Assembly (NCBI GenBank): GCA_030606505.1
Contig: JAUWGI010000052.1
Coordinates: 1-6,235 of the forward strand
Reading direction: 5' to 3'
DNA length: 6,235 bases
From: Deltaproteobacteria bacterium
GTDB taxonomy: Bacteria; Chloroflexota; Dehalococcoidia; Dehalococcoidales; BS750m-G39
Shown here: piece after piece, positions 5,080 to 6,235 of the stretch
Position numbering within the stretch: position 1 is the stretch's first letter
How the letters are laid out: each line of letters opens with the position of its first letter
Notes under the pieces: generated by a model
Told to the model about the DNA's origin: nothing
The model's database searches: none
Seen by the model: only the letters and a program-made list of their open reading frames with translations
Translations under genes and position numbers: made by a program

Positions 5080-6235
5080 TTAAGCCTCTGATTGGCCGCC
5101 GAGGATGGTCTCTATCGTCTGGAACATCTTGCCGAAGCCCCCCGATTTGGTGAAGTAATCGGTAGCGCCCACCGACAGCGCCTTGACCCGGCTGCCGTCG
5201 ATTTCAACACCGGTCATCACCAGAATAGGTATCTGGGCCGTTTCCGGTTTATGCTTCAACGCTTTCATCACTTCATAGCCGTCCATCTCCGGCATCATTA
5301 TATCCAGCAGAATAAGATCCGGGGGCTGGCTGCCCACCTTTTCTAAAGCCAGTTTGCCGTTGTAGGCGACACTGGCGGAGTAACCCCGCTTGCCCAGTTG
5401 ATACTTCAGTGACTTGACCAGGTTTTTGTCGTCATCCACCACCAGTATCTTCTTCTGGGCATCCCGCAGTAACTGGTTTACCTTGTCTATCAGCGCCTCT
5501 ATCTTAAAGGGCTTGGTCAGATAGTCGTTTACTCCCAGCTGGTAGGCCCGCTTCCTGTCTTCCACTACCGAGATAATCAGTATCGGTATATCCTTGGTCT
5601 CAGGGTCATTCTTGAGCACGGCGGTGACATCGAACCCGTTCATGCCGCCCATCAGCACGTCCAGGGTTATCAGGTCGGGGTGGTGTTTCCGGGCCCGCTC
5701 CATCGCCTCGTTGCCCCCTGAGGCCTGAAGGACTCTATAGCCCCTCTTTTTAAGCTCATGGCTCAGGAAACGGCGGATGTTGGCCTCATCATCCACCACC
5801 AGGACGGTCTTGTCGCCGGTGATAGCCACCTCGGCCGGCTCTTCCGTCTCCCCGGCTTCGGGCGCTTCCACCCCGGCGGCCGGCGCCATGAGCAGGGTGA
5901 AGAAGAAGGTGCTGCCCTTGCCCAGCTGGCTCTCCACCCAGAGCTTGCCCCCGAAGTGCTCTATTATCTCCTTGCAGATGGGCAGGCCGAGGCCGGTCCC
6001 CTTGGGTTTATCGGTGAGGGTATCTCCTACCTGTTTGAACTTCTCGAAGATATTATCGTAGTCCTTGGCGGCAATGCCGATGCCGCTGTCGGTGACGCTG
6101 ACCATTACCATATCCGCTTTTTCCCTTGACTTATCGCGCTCGCGTAACCGCGCTTTAACCTCAATCTTGCCTCCCTCGGGGGTAAACTTGATGGCGTTGC
6201 TGAGCAGGTTGGTCACCACCTGCACCAGCCGGTCC
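5080..6235 (-). CDS. Hybrid sensor histidine kinase, C-terminal part (HATPase plus two receiver domains); 5' part outside window
   Basis: The reading frame is open to the window edge (DRL precedes VQVVTNLLSNAIKF), so the sensor and His-phosphotransfer parts lie upstream. Numbering from the GTG at 6225, the ATPase domain shows the N box NLLSNAIKF (6-14), G1 DSGIGI (46-51), the F box IFEKFKQ (59-65) and G2 GTGLGL (76-81), ending at GSTFFFTL (104-111). A linker rich in Ala, Glu and Pro (113-138) follows. Receiver 1 (about 140-253) has Asp145/Asp146, acceptor Asp189, Ser219 and Lys238 (TKPF). Receiver 2 (about 258-376) has Asp264/Asp265, acceptor Asp308, Thr338 and Lys360, but Lys360 is followed by Ser instead of the usual Pro. 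All phosphorylation residues are intact, so it is probably an active hybrid kinase in a multistep relay. The signal sensed and the membrane topology cannot be seen here. Confidence 0.93.
   Translation of the reverse strand, partial: DRLVQVVTNLLSNAIKFTPEGGKIEVKARLRERDKSREKADMVMVSVTDSGIGIAAKDYDNIFEKFKQVGDTLTDKPKGTGLGLPICKEIIEHFGGKLWVESQLGKGSTFFFTLLMAPAAGVEAPEAGETEEPAEVAITGDKTVLVVDDEANIRRFLSHELKKRGYRVLQASGGNEAMERARKHHPDLITLDVLMGGMNGFDVTAVLKNDPETKDIPILIISVVEDRKRAYQLGVNDYLTKPFKIEALIDKVNQLLRDAQKKILVVDDDKNLVKSLKYQLGKRGYSASVAYNGKLALEKVGSQPPDLILLDIMMPEMDGYEVMKALKHKPETAQIPILVMTGVEIDGSRVKALSVGATDYFTKSGGFGKMFQTIETILGGQSEA

Noticed and set aside
5041..5098. Inverted repeat CGGCCAA (5041-5047) / TTGGCCG (5092-5098), plus GAG/CTC, spanning the convergent gene ends, considered as a bidirectional terminator.
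   Set aside because: The loop is over 40 bases, the extra pairing is bulged, and no T-tract follows on either strand. Both arms also lie in coding sequence.
1..6235. Searches by eye for tRNA genes, CRISPR-like repeats, insertion-sequence ends, attachment sites, riboswitch-like leaders and toxin-antitoxin pairs.
   Set aside because: No supporting pattern was seen. Intergenic regions are short (at most 132 bp) and are explained by promoters and SD sites.

Overview
The window is a bacterial chromosome segment of moderately high G+C. It has dense gene packing, Shine-Dalgarno (SD) sequences close to AAGGAGGTGA, and promoter candidates of ordinary housekeeping-sigma type. Nothing marks the taxon firmly. 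A DUF35/thiolase-like/crotonase operon beside a hybrid histidine kinase with several receiver domains would suit an anaerobic or sediment bacterium such as a Chloroflexota (Dehalococcoidia-like) or Desulfobacterota member, but that is a weak inference. There is no RNA gene, mobile element, CRISPR array or phage signature.

Layout. Positions 1-2361 (minus strand) hold a tight three-gene acyl-CoA operon. Transcription order is a thiolase-fold protein (1201-2361), a zinc-ribbon/OB-fold DUF35 protein (781-1194) and a crotonase (1-778, with its last codons outside the window). Each downstream SD lies inside the end of the gene before it. A candidate promoter sits at 2407-2435. Positions 2479-3393 (minus) encode a membrane-anchored alpha/beta hydrolase with a Cys in the nucleophile elbow. 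Positions 3480-4475 (minus) encode an NAD(P)-dependent extended SDR of the epimerase/dihydroflavonol-reductase type. The 132-bp region 4476-4607 is a divergent promoter region with a very good minus-strand promoter (TTGACA-N17-TATACT). A plus-strand promoter (extended -10 TGCTATAAT) overlaps its end. Positions 4608-5057 (plus) encode a single-domain response regulator. Positions 5080-6235 (minus) hold the C-terminal part of a hybrid histidine kinase (HATPase plus two receivers) whose start is beyond the window.

How the genes may work together. The most informative point is that the thiolase-fold protein appears to lack the thiolase catalytic residues: both Cys are replaced and both oxyanion-hole His are replaced by Tyr. 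This pattern is known from the steroid side-chain aldolase Ltp2, which works with a DUF35 partner. Here the DUF35 partner and a catalytically intact crotonase are in the same operon. A hydration step followed by retro-aldol cleavage of a beta-hydroxyacyl-CoA is therefore a reasonable hypothesis, as an alternative to thiolysis; the substrate cannot be read from the sequence. The two signalling genes face each other tail to tail and may belong to one phosphorelay. I see no sign of a wholly new defence or mobile system here.
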